Shown here: positions 48,493-60,474 of the stretch, piece by piece
Layout: each line of letters starts with the position of its first letter
Numbering within the stretch: the stretch's first letter is position 1
Origin: Caprella mutica
Lineage: Eukaryota; Arthropoda; Malacostraca; Amphipoda; Caprellidae
NCBI GenBank assembly: GCA_947561585.1
Contig: CANNZV010000123.1
Coordinates: forward strand, 372,001 to 436,000
DNA length: 64,000 nucleotides
Direction: 5' to 3'
Program-made: the position numbers and the translations under genes
Notes under the pieces: generated by a model
The model's input: only the letters and a program-made list of their open reading frames with translations
Databases searched by the model: none
What the model was told of the DNA's origin: nothing

Positions 48493-49686
48493 CAGGGTGG
48501 CGTAAAAAAAAGAAACCCATTTTCAAACTTGTTTATTTTACAAAGTATCAAACCTAAACTTTTTCTAAAAACACGATTTTGTTCGTTTACTTTTTTTGCA
48601 TCTATCATGATAATCTGTTAATAGTTACGACAAATATTAAACATCCTGCAGCGAATTAAAAAAATGTAAATTAAAAGGGCTTGCGCGAGCACGAAATATA
48701 TGAAAAAAATCATAAGAGATATAATTCATCTAATCATCTTATATGGATATAAAAACAATAAATTCTACTATTTTTTGTAACAAATAAGAGAAAATAAAAA
48801 AATGAATTACCATTTGAAAGTTTGTTTTTGAGATAAAATTGATATCTTCATAAAATCATTTCGCCGTTAATTTTTATCTCCTATTCGAAACCCTCAAAAT
48901 GCAGCTTTCAAAAGAACAAAGAGTTTTTGTTGTGACAATTCTTTTAAACACTGGAAGCTTTATACAGGTTCAACCTCATTTTGAACAAAGTTTTCTGGAA
49001 TGATTTCCACTAATTATAAAACCATATTGACAAATGTTAATAAGTTCAAAACTGAAGAAATCACCTTAAATTTGAACAAAAAGTGATCATGTCGCAGGAG
49101 AAAAGAATGAACACATGAAAGCATTAATTTTGTTCATGAATAGTTTATTGAGATCCCAAAAAATATAAATCAGAAAGTAAGGATTAGATTTCATTTAAGA
49201 GACATTTTACAGAATTGTAAAACACGATGTAAAGAATCATCCTTTTAAGATACATGTAATGCTCATACTCTTAGAACTGATTTTCCGCAGTCTAAATTTT
49301 GCAAAATTGTTTCTGCAAAGAAATGCACATTTTGTAGAAGATATCGTGATTGGTGATGAAGATGTATTTCCATGAATGAAAGAGTCAATAACAAAAACGT
49401 TAATTGAATGAAAAATTCTAGGATTTAATTTTCACTACTACCCTATGAAAATAAATTATTCCTATTATGAACTTTTTTGAGTTTTTCGTCCTCTCGCAAG
49501 CCCTTTTTATTTACCTTTTTTAATATGCTGCAGGATGTTTAATTTTCATCGTAACTCTTAGCAGATTATCACGATATATGCAGAAAAAATGAACAAATAA
49601 AACTGTGTTTCTAGAAAATTTCTAGATTTGATAGTTTGTAAAATATAGTAGTTTGAAAATGGGTTTCCTTTTTTTGCGCCACCCTG
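48493..49686 (+). mobile_element. Decayed mariner-type transposon with ~200-bp inverted repeats
   Basis: Ends CAGGGTGGCG and CGCCACCCTG are flanked by TA (48491-48492, 49687-49688). The inverted repeats extend ~200 bases: AAACCCATTTTCAAACT, CATCCTGCAG and AAAGGGCTTGCG all recur inverted on the right. The interior holds transposase remnants (48899-49460). The short ~27-bp ends of the element at 5043-6339 start alike (CAGGGTGG), but the two are different families. Confidence 0.88.
48899..49460 (+). pseudogene. Transposase remnant of the long-TIR mariner element
   Basis: Readable start MQLSKEQRVFVVTILLNTGS, the usual N-terminus of an insect mariner-type transposase with a helix-turn-helix region after it. 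Then come frameshifts and stops. Later RNAHFVEDIVIGDEDVF contains the first catalytic Asp. The second and third catalytic regions are gone: the frame runs straight into the right inverted repeat. Internally deleted and inactive. Confidence 0.8.
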
Positions 49687-49688
49687 TA

Positions 49689-49762
49689 TAGCATCCCTCA
49701 GTATTGTTTGAATAACTACTAATACTTAATGATACTTTAATAGCATCCCTGAGTATTGTTTG
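49689..49762. repeat. Direct repeat TAGCATCCCTCAGTATTG, two copies
   Basis: The ~22-base stretch beginning tagcatccct occurs at 49689 and again at 49741 with one difference. The first copy abuts the transposon end. Confidence 0.85.
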
Positions 49763-49979
49763 TGTTATTGCTAATCATCACCATCTTCTTTCTTAATAGC
49801 ATGTGTCTACACAATTCTAATTGCATTGTCTGCTTAGTCATGCATTTACCTAATGAATGCAGTTGCGTGCTGTCCAACAGCTGCACTGCACGATATAATG
49901 TTATTCCTACCTACTGTTTGTATAATATACTATCAGAGAAAAGAATTTTCGAATGATGTTAATTTCTAAAATCACAGTT

Positions 49980-50460
49980 TTCTAATTTCTTATTATTTTT
50001 AAATATTACAAATCACAGTTTACTAGTTTTCTATTATTTTTAAATATTGCCTATCAAAGTTTTCTGATATATTTAAATCTTTCAAATTACAGCTTTCTCA
50101 AATCACAGTGTTTCAGTTTTCCATTATTTTTAAATATTACAAAATAATCTGGGCTAAGGAAAAATTCGAATTCAAAAAAGTTCCAAGATTCAAAAAATGC
50201 GAAATTAAAAAAAAATAGATTTATTAAATATACTTGATTTGAAAAAAATGCGAAATTAATAAAAATTATATTTCAAAAATCCTAGATTTCAGAAAATCCG
50301 GACTTAGAAAAATAGAAATTTCAGTAAAATAAGAGATTAGAAAAAATCTGGCCTTACGAAAAAATCCGAAATTAAATAAAAATACGGAATTATTAAAAAA
50401 CCCGGAATTAAAAAAATAGTAATTATCTATAACTTCGAATTACCTGAGCATTCATTGATC
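49980..50460. repeat. Degenerate repeats: CACAGTTTTCT units, then A-rich CCGAAATTAA units
   Basis: 49980-50130: four variants of a ~40-50-bp unit (cacagttttctaa...attatttttaaatatt). 50150-50460: loosely repeated aaaaatccgaaattaaa. No coding. Confidence 0.7.
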
Positions 50461-50944
50461 AAAAAAATATTTAAATATTCCCGAAAAAAATCATAGTAAC
50501 TAACGCTAAAAGATTCTAATAATCAAAAAAAATGTGGTTCGTATTTATTCCTGGTAATACAATGTGTACTAAATATAATTGCAATTAGTAAAGTCTATGT
50601 TTAGAAATGTGAAGCTAGTAAATTTTAAAATCAATACAGATAAATAACTTTTTCTGAATCTCTTTACTTTTACGGTCTGGAAAATATATTCGGACCGCAA
50701 AAGTAAATCAAGAAAAATCTCAGATCGTGAAATCAAAATAAACATAGCACTCTAATTACAACTTCCTATATTTTCAAAAATTTAAGATTGTAACAGTATA
50801 ACAAACTCCGTTAAAACTTTTATTTCGTATTCAGATATAAAATTTGCTATTCTTCATTATTCAAGATGAAAATCAAGATATTAAATGTGTGTTGTTTTAA
50901 ATATACAGGTAGTCCTCTAAAATTATATCCACTGGAGTCGACAT

Positions 50945-51115
50945 AGAGTTATGATAAGCTACTCTAGAGAGAAAGAGAGTGTTGCAGCGATTGCAGGACG
51001 CTAAGGAAGACGGTGTAAAACCTTAGTTTGTTTCAGTTATATCATTTCTCCATTAAACTGACGCTAGATTGCCAGTCACGTGAAGACAAAATAAGGATTT
51101 GAGCGATATTATTTT
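50945..51115. repeat. Dispersed repeat, inverted partner of 8860-9030
   Basis: Shared core (as seen here) GACGGTGTAAAACCTTA, GCCAGTCACGTGAAGAC. See the entry at 8860. Confidence 0.65.
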
Positions 51116-51342
51116 GGCCACCGACTCACCACTTGGGAGTCGATCATTTCAATTGAATCTACATACATCGGTACCATAGATACGTAATAGCTATATAACT
51201 AATAATTAATTAATTTTACATAACCTTTTATGCAATGGCAGTACACTGTATAACCTGTAATATTAGTAAATCCTGAAAAAAATTCATACATACAAGAAAT
51301 TTCGGACTGCAAAAGTAAATCATGAAAAAATTCGGACCGTTA

Positions 51343-51462
51343 GGGCCATGTCACATGAGCGTTTTTAGAGCGTTATCAACGCTCCAAAAGCGTCGCATAA
51401 CATGGATCTACATATGAAATGGGTCAAAAACGCTGTGAAAAAACGCTTGTGTGACATTGTCC
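51343..51462. repeat. Foldback element, family C (copy 2)
   Basis: GGGCCATGTCACATGAGCGT and, inverted at the right end, GGACAATGTCACACAAGCGT; flanked by TA. It interrupts a stretch in which CGGACCG / AAAGTAAA motifs recur (50665-50709, 51303-51340). Interior CATAACATGGAT is shared with 8530-8674. Confidence 0.75.
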
Positions 51463-51527
51463 TAAAAGTAAAGAGATCTTTTTTCTTTGACTGTGCATCA
51501 TTGATTTGTTATTCCTACCTAAAATAC

Positions 51528-51660
51528 TATATTTATATTCTTACCTAATAACTAACACATGTTATTCTTACCCAATAGCTAACGCTATGCTATTCTTACC
51601 TAATAATTAACGCTATGCTATTCTTACCTAATAACTAACACTATGCTCACCATGACTTGC
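51528..51660. repeat. ~28-bp tandem repeat (~5 units)
   Basis: Units with core TTCTTACCTAATAACTAACA and CTATGCTA. A second, two-copy ~43-bp repeat (TTCTTATTTTAAAGACATGT...) follows at 51720-51805. Confidence 0.85.
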
Positions 51661-51836
51661 AATATCCTCTAAATTCTCACCTCTAATTAGATAGGTGTAC
51701 ACTAACTATCACTGACAGGGCTATCTTATTTTAAAGACATGTGCATACATTTAACATACATCATGCATTCTTATTTTAAAGACATGTACATATATTTAAC
51801 ATACATCAAATTGATATTACTGTCATTCACAGTGAG

Positions 51837-51909
51837 GAAGTTATGGTGGGGCCATAGAAGATTAAGAGACGGTCATTATTAATTTTCTCTGGCCCCACCA
51901 TAACCTTTT
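51837..51909. repeat. Hairpin mini-element, family A (copy 5, best preserved)
   Basis: GGAAGTTATGGTGGGGCCAT, AGAAGATTAA, loop, AATTTTCTCTGGCCCC, ACCATAACCTTT. Confidence 0.85.
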
Positions 51910-52189
51910 GTATGTAATCAGGTTACAACAGTTCAGTATTTTGCTGACAAATTAATCGGTGTAACTATAGTTAACTGTATCAGTTATCGTTATATCTATA
52001 TTTAAATGAATCAGATATCTGTCTTAGGGTTGATATTTTATCGTGTGAATGGTTTTCTAACTTTCGTTGGTGCTGAAGTTTTATTTCACTTTTGCATGCG
52101 ATATCAATAGAGTGAATGGACGCTGTCTCTGTTTTTACTCTTTAATTAGTTCATAGTAGAGAATGAAGTAATTAAACCGTACACTGTAC

Positions 52190-52322
52190 AGTATGTTGTT
52201 ATGAAGAGTGTTGTTATGGAGTATATTGTTATGGAGTATGTTGTTATGGAGTACGTTGTTATGGAGTATGTTGTTATGGAGTATGTTGTTATGGAGTATG
52301 TTGTTATGGAGTATGTTGTTAT
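52190..52322. repeat. 15-bp tandem repeat (~9 units)
   Basis: Units of ttgttatggagtatg. Open frames on both strands across it are a by-product of the period. Confidence 0.95.
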
Positions 52323-53004
52323 TCACTTACTATTTACATATTTCATTTGTCGATTGAAAGTTAATGAAAGAGCTGAGTTAGTAATATATTCTAAAAATAA
52401 TGAAATCAAATAGTGTTTTTTATATTATAATATATACAAAATCTAAAATTGGTTGAATATATGCTGTTTTTGATTTATTTATATAATAAAAGCTTGATAG
52501 AGTTTCATTTGTACATACTAACTTTGTAATGATCATGACTCTTATAGAGCTATATAAAAATTACATGAGTTACAATATATGATCTTCATTTAATACACCT
52601 AATTATATCGCAATATCTCTTCTCTATCTCAATATATTAATTCTCCTTAGCTTTATTCATCTTCTTCTTTTTGGAAAGTAATATCTTTTTGAAATGAATT
52701 TTTTTTTATAATTCCACAATAATCATCTCTATTCCATTTCTTTGATATCCCTATTCTATGAATAATATTGAATATTCCTCATCTATCTCTGGTCCCTGAG
52801 TGATTTCTCCACACACTCCTTGCCTAACGTGTAACCACGTGAACCTTGCTTAACGTGAGACCACGTGAATCCTATCGCTAATCACAGCCACGAGGTGATA
52901 ATGAAATGAGGTGTCATGTCTTCTTGTGATAGACTCATTGGCCAACCGTGAATGAGGAAGTTGCTTAGCTGCCTCACCAGTGAACCTCAAGGTGAGGCAC
53001 CTAA

Positions 53005-54015
53005 TGCATGGGGGATTTGGGTGAATTGGGAAAAGGAGGAAATGGGAGAATTTGGGTGAATCGGGAAATGGAGGGAATTGGGGGATTCGGGTGAATTGGG
53101 AAATGGAGGGAATTGGGAGATTAGGGTGAATTGGGAAATGGAGGGAATTGGGTGATTTGGGAAATGGAGGGAATTGTGTGATTTGGGTGAATTCGGAAAG
53201 GTAGGAAATTGTGTGATTTGGGTGAATTGGGAAATGGAGGGAATTGGGTGATTTGGGAAATGGAGGGAATTGTGTGATTTGGGTGAATTCGGAAAGGTAG
53301 GAAATTGTGTGATTTGGGTGAATTGGGAAATGGAAGGAATTGGGGGATTTGGGTGAATTGGGAAATGGAAGGAATTGGGTGATTTGGGTGAATTGGGAAA
53401 GGGAGGAATTGGGTGATTTGGGTGAATCGGGAAATGGAGGGAATTGGGGGATTAGGGTGAATTGGGAAATGGAGGGAATTGGGGGATTCGGATGAATTGG
53501 GAAATGGAGGGAATTGGGGGATTAGGGTGAATTGGGAAATGGAGGGAATTGGGTGATTTGGGAAATGGAGGGAATTGTGTGATTTGGGTGAATTCGGAAA
53601 GGTAGGAAATTGGGTGATTTGGGTGAATTGGGAAATGGAGGGAATTGGGTGATTTGGGTGAATTGGGAAATGGAGGGAATTGGGTGATATGGGAAATGGA
53701 GGGAATTGTGTGATTTGGGTGAATTGGGAAATGGAGGGAATTGTGTGATTTGGGTGAATTGGGAAATGGAAGAATTGGGGGATTTGGGTGAATTGGGAAA
53801 TGGAAGGAATTGGGTGATTTGGGTGAATTGGGAAAGGGAGGAATGGGGGGATTTGGGTGAATTGGGAAATGGAAGGAATTGGGGGATTTGGGTGAATTGG
53901 GAAATGGAGGGAATTGGGGGATTTGGGTGAATTGGGAAATTGAGGGAATTGGGGGATTTGGGTGAATTAGGAAATGGAGGGAATTGGGGGATTTGGGTGA
54001 ATTGGGAAAGGAAGA
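53005..54015. repeat. ~1-kb G-rich minisatellite, ~35-bp unit, almost no C on the plus strand
   Basis: About 28 units built from gggtgaattgggaaatgg and agggaattgggggattt with shorter variants. A higher-order pattern is visible: a block with gaattcggaaaggtaggaaa recurs at ~53190, ~53285 and ~53590. The plus strand is nearly free of cytosine. The open frame at 53706-53930 is a by-product. Confidence 0.95.
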
Positions 54016-55572
54016 GAATTATTCATGGGATGGTCGGAATTGGCGAAGGTAGAAATTTTTAAAGAATTGGGGGATGATGGAAGTGTTAATAGATCGGCAG
54101 TTCAAGGAATTGGAATGAATGGGTAGAACTTGGGATTATATTGGCGTGTTAAATATTGGAGAATATTAAGAAATTTTTCAGGGGTAATTTGTTGTTGCTT
54201 TAAGAGAAGCTTTGTTATTAGGCTATTGAATTGATCATTTATTTATTCGGAGTGAATTGCAATGTTTATGAATGAGTTTGAATAGTGCCCTGAATATAAT
54301 TATATATAGTGACTATTGAATTATCATTCTCAAAGTTTAGCTAACTGGCTTGTTGTTCTACTTTCCTTCTTTCTATTGTTTTAAGGTTTTTCTCCTTTTT
54401 CTTCATATTTCGTATTTACTGTATTTTTAACTACAAGTAAAGCTCTTAGAACGCCCAGTATAAGTACCGGAAAACCGTTCGTTGTAACGATACATTATTT
54501 TGTTTAGTTGGGATTTAATCTTTGTAAGTTTTCTTTAACAGCATTTCAAAGAAACGCTAATGAAGGTAAACAGTCTCAGATTACTATTGAAAGAAAATTG
54601 TAATTAAAATATTTAATATTTTTATAACTTACTTATATGAATGTACGAAATTGTTCTGAAATTTAGAATAGTTACACCTCATTGTATTTTCTTTAGAAGA
54701 ATCTAATCAAAGAAAATTTGTATCGAAAGGGTAACTAGATCAAAATTCCTAACAAAAACTGAAAACAATACATTAAAGTGTCGATTATAATTTGGTAAAT
54801 TGTAATGTCTCTGAATATAATCAATATTTGACTAGATACTTTGTACATAGATACAAAATATGTTAAACAACATGATTTAAAGTGGCCGTTGTAGCGATCT
54901 GCAGTCCGTTAGAACTAACAATTTTTGTCCTCTGTACGTTCAAAGATCGTCCGTTGCAAGAACTTTACCTGTACATATTCATAATTATCAAGAAAATGAC
55001 CAACTATTATCCTATACAAGATTTGAACTTTAAAATTGTTATTCAAAAAAGTCATTATTTTTCAAATATATTTATGTAATTTTTCTATATGCAGAGAAGT
55101 ACTGAGTACCTACAGGTAATTTATTTGTTCTTGCAACGATTTAAATGTATTTCAGTTTCGCTCTAATGAAATAACAAATTCTTTTTGTAAGAAATAAGAA
55201 ATAATGCTCTAAATATTAATTACATGCTTTGAAAACAAATGAGGCTTGCTTGAAAATATTTCAGTTATACTTATTTCATTCCCGCGATAAATATTTCATT
55301 TCTCATCACAATTCAATTGATATAAAATAAATATGTATTGGATATAAATATCTAATTTAATATAGGAAAAATTAATATATGAATTTAATGAGTAAAAATG
55401 ATTTGAGGATAAAATATTCTATTGAATATTCTTTTAAAACATCTATTCTAATTTATAACGCCATGCAATAATAATATTATCACTCTGTTTTCATCATATA
55501 TACATTTTTTTTAGAGTGTTTTGCTCCAATAACTGTGTGTATCAATAGTTATTGTTAGGACCTTTTAAAATC
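54016..55572. other. AT-rich region, no gene seen
   Basis: Short frames only; nothing recognised. Confidence 0.5.
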
Positions 55573-56838
55573 TTTTAAACGAGAACTCATTCGAAAAATA
55601 TTAATTTCTTGACAGCTTCCACGAACTTTGCAGCTTATTCGACAAGTCTCCCCTTGCTCTGCTGAGAAGAAGATTATTCGTTTTCTATGATATTTTCTTC
55701 GCTCTTCTCTTGAGGCTAAACTATGATATTTCCAGAGTGGCGTGGAATAATAATGAAGTTTGTATCTTCTTTTCTTGATTCTTTTATTGCATTATATGAA
55801 TTCGGTTCTAATTTAATTTGTGCTTAATTTTTATTAATTGCTGGTACTTCGTTTGTGTTTAATTATTATTTTCTATGACTCCTTTTTTTTGTTCTCTTTT
55901 GTTTGCATATCTTCATAAACTCTAAATGCTTTTCCATGCTGTCCAAATCTTGCCAACTACCAATCTAGATTTCCACAGGTGAACTCTCACCTTTCCTTTA
56001 ATTTCCTACTCTCCTTCTTTCCTTTTCTCTTCCTACTCCGCTATCATCATTCTTGTTATCAGTTGTATCATTTGAAGTATCGGATTTTTCTAAAGCATTA
56101 AACAGTACTTTCTTCTACTTCCTGTGTTTCTTTTGATGACAGCTACACTATTTATTCACTTTATTATCTTTCTCTTCCTTTTACTTCTGTTTGTGTGTTT
56201 CTATTTCTGATAATCCCCTACTTTTCTCTTCTAATTCCTGCTCCTCTATTTTCTAGAGCGTGTCTCTGCTAGGTATGTACCGTACAGTCGAATTTTCTAA
56301 AGCGAACATCACTTTCTTCAGCCCATCTCCTCCTTACCGACTGAAATCTGTGCTGCCGTCACTTTGAAAAGAGAATTTCCTTGGAGTGTCTCGAATGTCT
56401 TTCTTCAATATTGATTTAAGCTAAAAAGTCTCACTGTGCATTAGAATTGAAGACATTATTGAATTATTATCGGTAATGATTCGTCACATTTAACTGCAGG
56501 TCAGCTTTTTAATCTAAAACAGTATGCAGGATACGTTTATTAAAATATTTTGAATTGAAAATTCATTTTCCTTTGAAAAAATAACGTTGTCTCAATAGTT
56601 TTGTAATTTAACAATCGATACTTCTGGTCTGTGTCCTCAGATTTATGTAAAATTACTAATTAAAAAATAATGATAATATTATAGCATAGATAGCATCAAT
56701 TTAATGTAACTGACAGAGGTTTTGAAGAGTTCATTTCAGTCTAAAATATTAACATTGAATAGATTTCGAATCCATTCTAATTAACATAGTTTATTGAACT
56801 CTATCGAAATGTGTTGGTCGCATATTTTTGCTAATTGG
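55573..56838. repeat. 1.27-kb dispersed repeat, inverted partner of 14645-15912
   Basis: Reverse complement of the 14.6-15.9 kb repeat, ~40 kb away. Edges are sharp near CTCGTTTAAAAG (this strand CTTTTAAACGAG, 55573) and near GTCGCATATTTTTGC (56838). Confidence 0.85.
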
Positions 56839-57935
56839 ATTATAATTTTATACAAAAAGGAACATGGTTCTAAAACATTAGTTTAACTGTAGATAATTTG
56901 ATCAGAGAGTTGAGAATGTAAAACCTTAATTGTATAGCTCTGTAGGTTTAGTATGCTATTGCATGTCATTCATGTTCAGTGCCATAGCCTAATGCAATTT
57001 TGTCTGATGCAATATGTAGTCAATGCACCTCCCTCTAATTGTTAATGACATTACCAACGCATGGTTGTAAAAAGGTGATTGATTTTTATTGAATATTAAA
57101 TTTTACATTACCATTGCAATCTATAGAACCCAAGAACTTGCTATATGTCTCTAATATAATATATTCAAATGCAATCTATAATAAATTAACAATATTAAAA
57201 AAAAAGATATTCATAAATTATATTATAACATTTATATCAAATTGTAACAATGAAAGTATTTATCTATAATATTTTATTCACATCTGCACATCCGATATAT
57301 ATATATATTCATTGATACATGACAATAATGCTTTAAATATCATATATTCAAGTGTAAACTAATAAAGCGTAGCCTATTATTATAATAGTGTTCATAAATA
57401 TTTGGGTGCTGGGAAAGTTAAATAAAATTGAATACCAAATATGATAACAGTTTTTGTACATATTTAAGAATGAATTCAATATTCGATTGTTAATAATGTT
57501 AATAAATAAATTTGTCAGTCGGTTTATTATAATGTTTTAAGTATCTGCTTATTGTTTAAGTTACTTAATACAAATTCATTTAAAAAGATCATTACTTTAA
57601 TATAATTAGCATCTATTGTTTAATTTATCTGTCTCAGATTCATATTTAGAAGCTAAATTACAGTGTTTATGATGGAAGAAGAACTAGCATACAATAAAAT
57701 AGTATAAACGATACAGCAATTCATATTATAAGTCAGATTTGATGAGACTGAAAATGTTTGAAATAGCGAGTCAAATGGCTCAGCTGACCAACCTTCTTTC
57801 TTTCATACTCCACATATTTTGAAGCTTAAGTAGAAGTTTTCAATCGAAGATGTTCATAAAGCTGATTTTTTTATGCTGATAAGGCCCTTATCTAATTGTA
57901 TAGAATTAATGTGACACCATTTAAATAAGATAATT
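56839..57935. other. AT-rich region downstream of the lectin exon, no gene seen
   Basis: Includes a short (AT)n at 57297-57308. No credible coding frame. Confidence 0.5.
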
Positions 57936-58156
57936 TCACACTATTTGATAACAATATCTGAATGACCCTCCACATGATATACCAAACATATAATACAGTT
58001 GTTGTTTATATACCAACCTTGAACAAGACTCTGTCCTACCAGGTTCATTACGTAAGAAAGGATACTCTCCTTTTATTATTCCGCCAATGTTTCCTCCGTG
58101 ACTAAATTCCCAATTACCAGTGGTCCAGCTTTTCGAAAATCCAATGTAGAAAGGCA
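57936..58156 (-). CDS. Terminal exon of a C-type lectin paralogue (orphan)
   Basis: Acceptor gcctcaccag precedes 58156. The exon starts with two bases of a split codon, the same phase as the last exon of the lectin gene at 60475. It reads PFYIGFSKSWTTGNWEFSHG, then GEYPFLRNEPG, two spaced Cys and RYCYQIV, matching the other gene's FQIGFSKNERTGIWEFELGG, GEYPFLTDEPN and NYICHIP. The EPN of calcium-binding CTLDs is EPG here and no WND is present, so sugar binding is doubtful. Matching upstream exons were not found between 58157 and 60470. A strong GTAAGT donor lies near 58598, but no frame before it fits. Probably a truncated duplicate, or the upstream exons have diverged beyond recognition by eye. 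Confidence 0.65.
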
Positions 58157-58609
58157 CTGGTGAGGCTTAGATATGGAGTAAGAAAATTGGCGTTGAACTA
58201 TACCATGCGGATATTTTTATAAAAAATAAACTTTTTTTTTTCATTTATATGGTAACGTGGTTATTCATTAATGACGAGGAGCCATTTAATGAAATGGGTT
58301 CACGATTCACCCCAGAAAAAATAATCAATTTGTTTAATTCACTCTTTCCGTTACTTGTCAAATTAATAATCAGTTCTTCACTTAATTAATTAAACTTCAT
58401 TAAATTGCATCAAATTGAAAATCGTACCAAAAGAACCAGGTTGATAAAAATACAGATATATAGTTTAAATTAGGTGTATTTTAATTAAAATTATAGTCAG
58501 AGAGGGCCTAAAAATATTGAATGCTATTTTAACAGTGCACATTGCTGTAATAATTAATTAATCACAGATCTACCAAAGGAGGAATTAAATGAATTAACTT
58601 ACAACACGG

Positions 58610-59166
58610 ATGAAACTTTGTAGGTTGAGGGTTTCACCTTTCACTGATAAACACATTGATTTAACACAAATAATGAGGACACATGAGCGGGTGCGTAGTG
58701 GGTTTCTGCTGAATAGTGTGCGACAAGAAAATCTTGGAAACTATAGTACTAGAGTGTCTGTACCGATTGCCACCTTCAATTGGAGCTTTTCTAGCTGACG
58801 TGTACTAAGTTTGAATCACAGTAATACGGACGATGCCGACTGGAGACTTTTACTGCTCATCGGCTTCAGTTGCTGGTTCACTCATCTCATCTTTTTCTAG
58901 GCTCAACTCTTCTGTAAAGAACGCAATATCTGCTGTCGAGACACTGAGATATGAACATCTGAAACCGCACCACTTGCCCAACGTCCAGGTCCTCTATCTA
59001 TCACCAGACTTGATGGATATTGTCATCGGCTAAGTTTTGCGATGGTTGCCTAACGAGTCTCAATCGGGGTTTGGTGAAGGCTTCCCCGGCCTCAAGAACT
59101 TCTTAAGACTCTCCCGTGAGCAGAACGTGAGTGACGGACAACTGCGCCTCTCCTCTAATTCCTATT
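58610..59166 (+). other. GC-richer coding-like stretch, unrecognised
   Basis: Three consecutive plus-strand pieces have protein-like composition. 58610-58798 is in one frame and includes MRTHERVRSGFLLNSVRQEN. 58833-59033 includes LRYEHLKPHHLPNVQVLYLS. After one TAA, the same frame continues to 59166 with LRWLPNESQSGFGEGFPGLK. An acceptor-like tttttctag lies inside the second piece (58899). I do not recognise the family. It could be a decayed mobile-element ORF or exons of a plus-strand gene. Confidence 0.3.
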
Positions 59167-59169
59167 AGT

Positions 59170-60390
59170 CGTCAACCCTCTTGTAGGCTGTCACTAAATT
59201 TACCCTAAATTATAAAAGGAATTAACCATGTCAAAAATAATTCCTCCCATATTTCATACGAGACTATTAATCTATAATACAGAAAAAACCGCACATTTGA
59301 CAAATGTTAAGAAATACGAAACCTCTAAAGCTCATTATATCTATAAAGATGACCACAAAAAACCATTCGGCTTAGAAAGAACTCCATTAGGTTAGTTATC
59401 TTCACCAACATATTTGTAAAGACTCACTAACTCTCTCGAAGTAATAAATAACAACTACAAACACACATTCAGAATGAATATATCAAATGACACCTTTTAT
59501 TATTTCAAAGTCACAAAATGATAAATATCAAATCGGTCCGAAGGTTATACAAATATTAATAAGGTATTTGTAAGAAATGTATACAAGTTGTTAGCTATTT
59601 CGAAATAAATATGATATATATTCATATGAGAAATATTCTATTAAAGAATGCATTTTAAATAAAGCCTTACATTTTTCTACACTATAGTTAGCATTTTTTT
59701 CAGTGCATAAACATTATTTTATACATGCTATAATTTATTTTCATTATAATAACAATGTTTTACACACGTATCTACTTAATAAAGATAGGTATATAATGAT
59801 ATCTTATTAGAACTATGATGTATTCTCTAATTTAATAACTAACGACATGATTTATTATTCCATTCGATGTTTTGTATTTGATTATAAGTATATGGCTCAT
59901 CATGTATAGAATTGTATAGTACTTATTTATTTGTTGACAGACATAATATCTATCATATGACGTATTTATATTATAATTTATATTGGATAGTAATTGACAC
60001 TTCTGAAACCTGAATGTTCATTCATTGGTTTTATAAATGTATATATTATTACTTAACTATATTTGGTTATAGAAAATAGTTTTCCATTCATTTCACAAGT
60101 TCATATTTGTTTACTAAAAATTCAACATTCTTTTCGCATGACAAAAGTGTCTTATTTAGATGATATACAAAGTAACTGCATCTCGAATTTGTTTCAAAAA
60201 TCGCTCTCTTTTAGTATTATATATTAATAGAAAGAATACTATAAACTTTATATGCCATGATATTGTCAAGTTTCAGATCCTGTATTCTTTAGAATATAGT
60301 AATTTGCAGAAAATATGACAATGAAATCAGCAAATTATTAATTGAACTCTTCGATCCAAATGCTCTATTATATATGAAGAATAGAGTCAT
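59170..60390. other. AT-rich region between lectin exons, no gene seen
   Basis: No coding frame recognised. ATTAAA on the minus strand at 60391-60396 is the likely poly(A) signal of the lectin gene. Confidence 0.5.
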
Positions 60391-60474
60391 TTTAATAATT
60401 CAAATAAAAAAGTTAAATACTGAATCATGAACACAAGCGATGTAATAACGCTAATATGCTTATTTAGATTTAGC

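Noticed and set aside
52135..52413. Open frames over the 15-bp repeat on both strands
   Set aside because: Same artefact of a period divisible by three.
53706..53930. Open frame encoding LGELGNGGN-type peptide
   Set aside because: Falls wholly inside the G-rich minisatellite.
58560..58740. Possible upstream exon of the second lectin before a GTAAGT donor at ~58598 (minus strand)
   Set aside because: No frame ending at that donor has both the required phase and CTLD residues.
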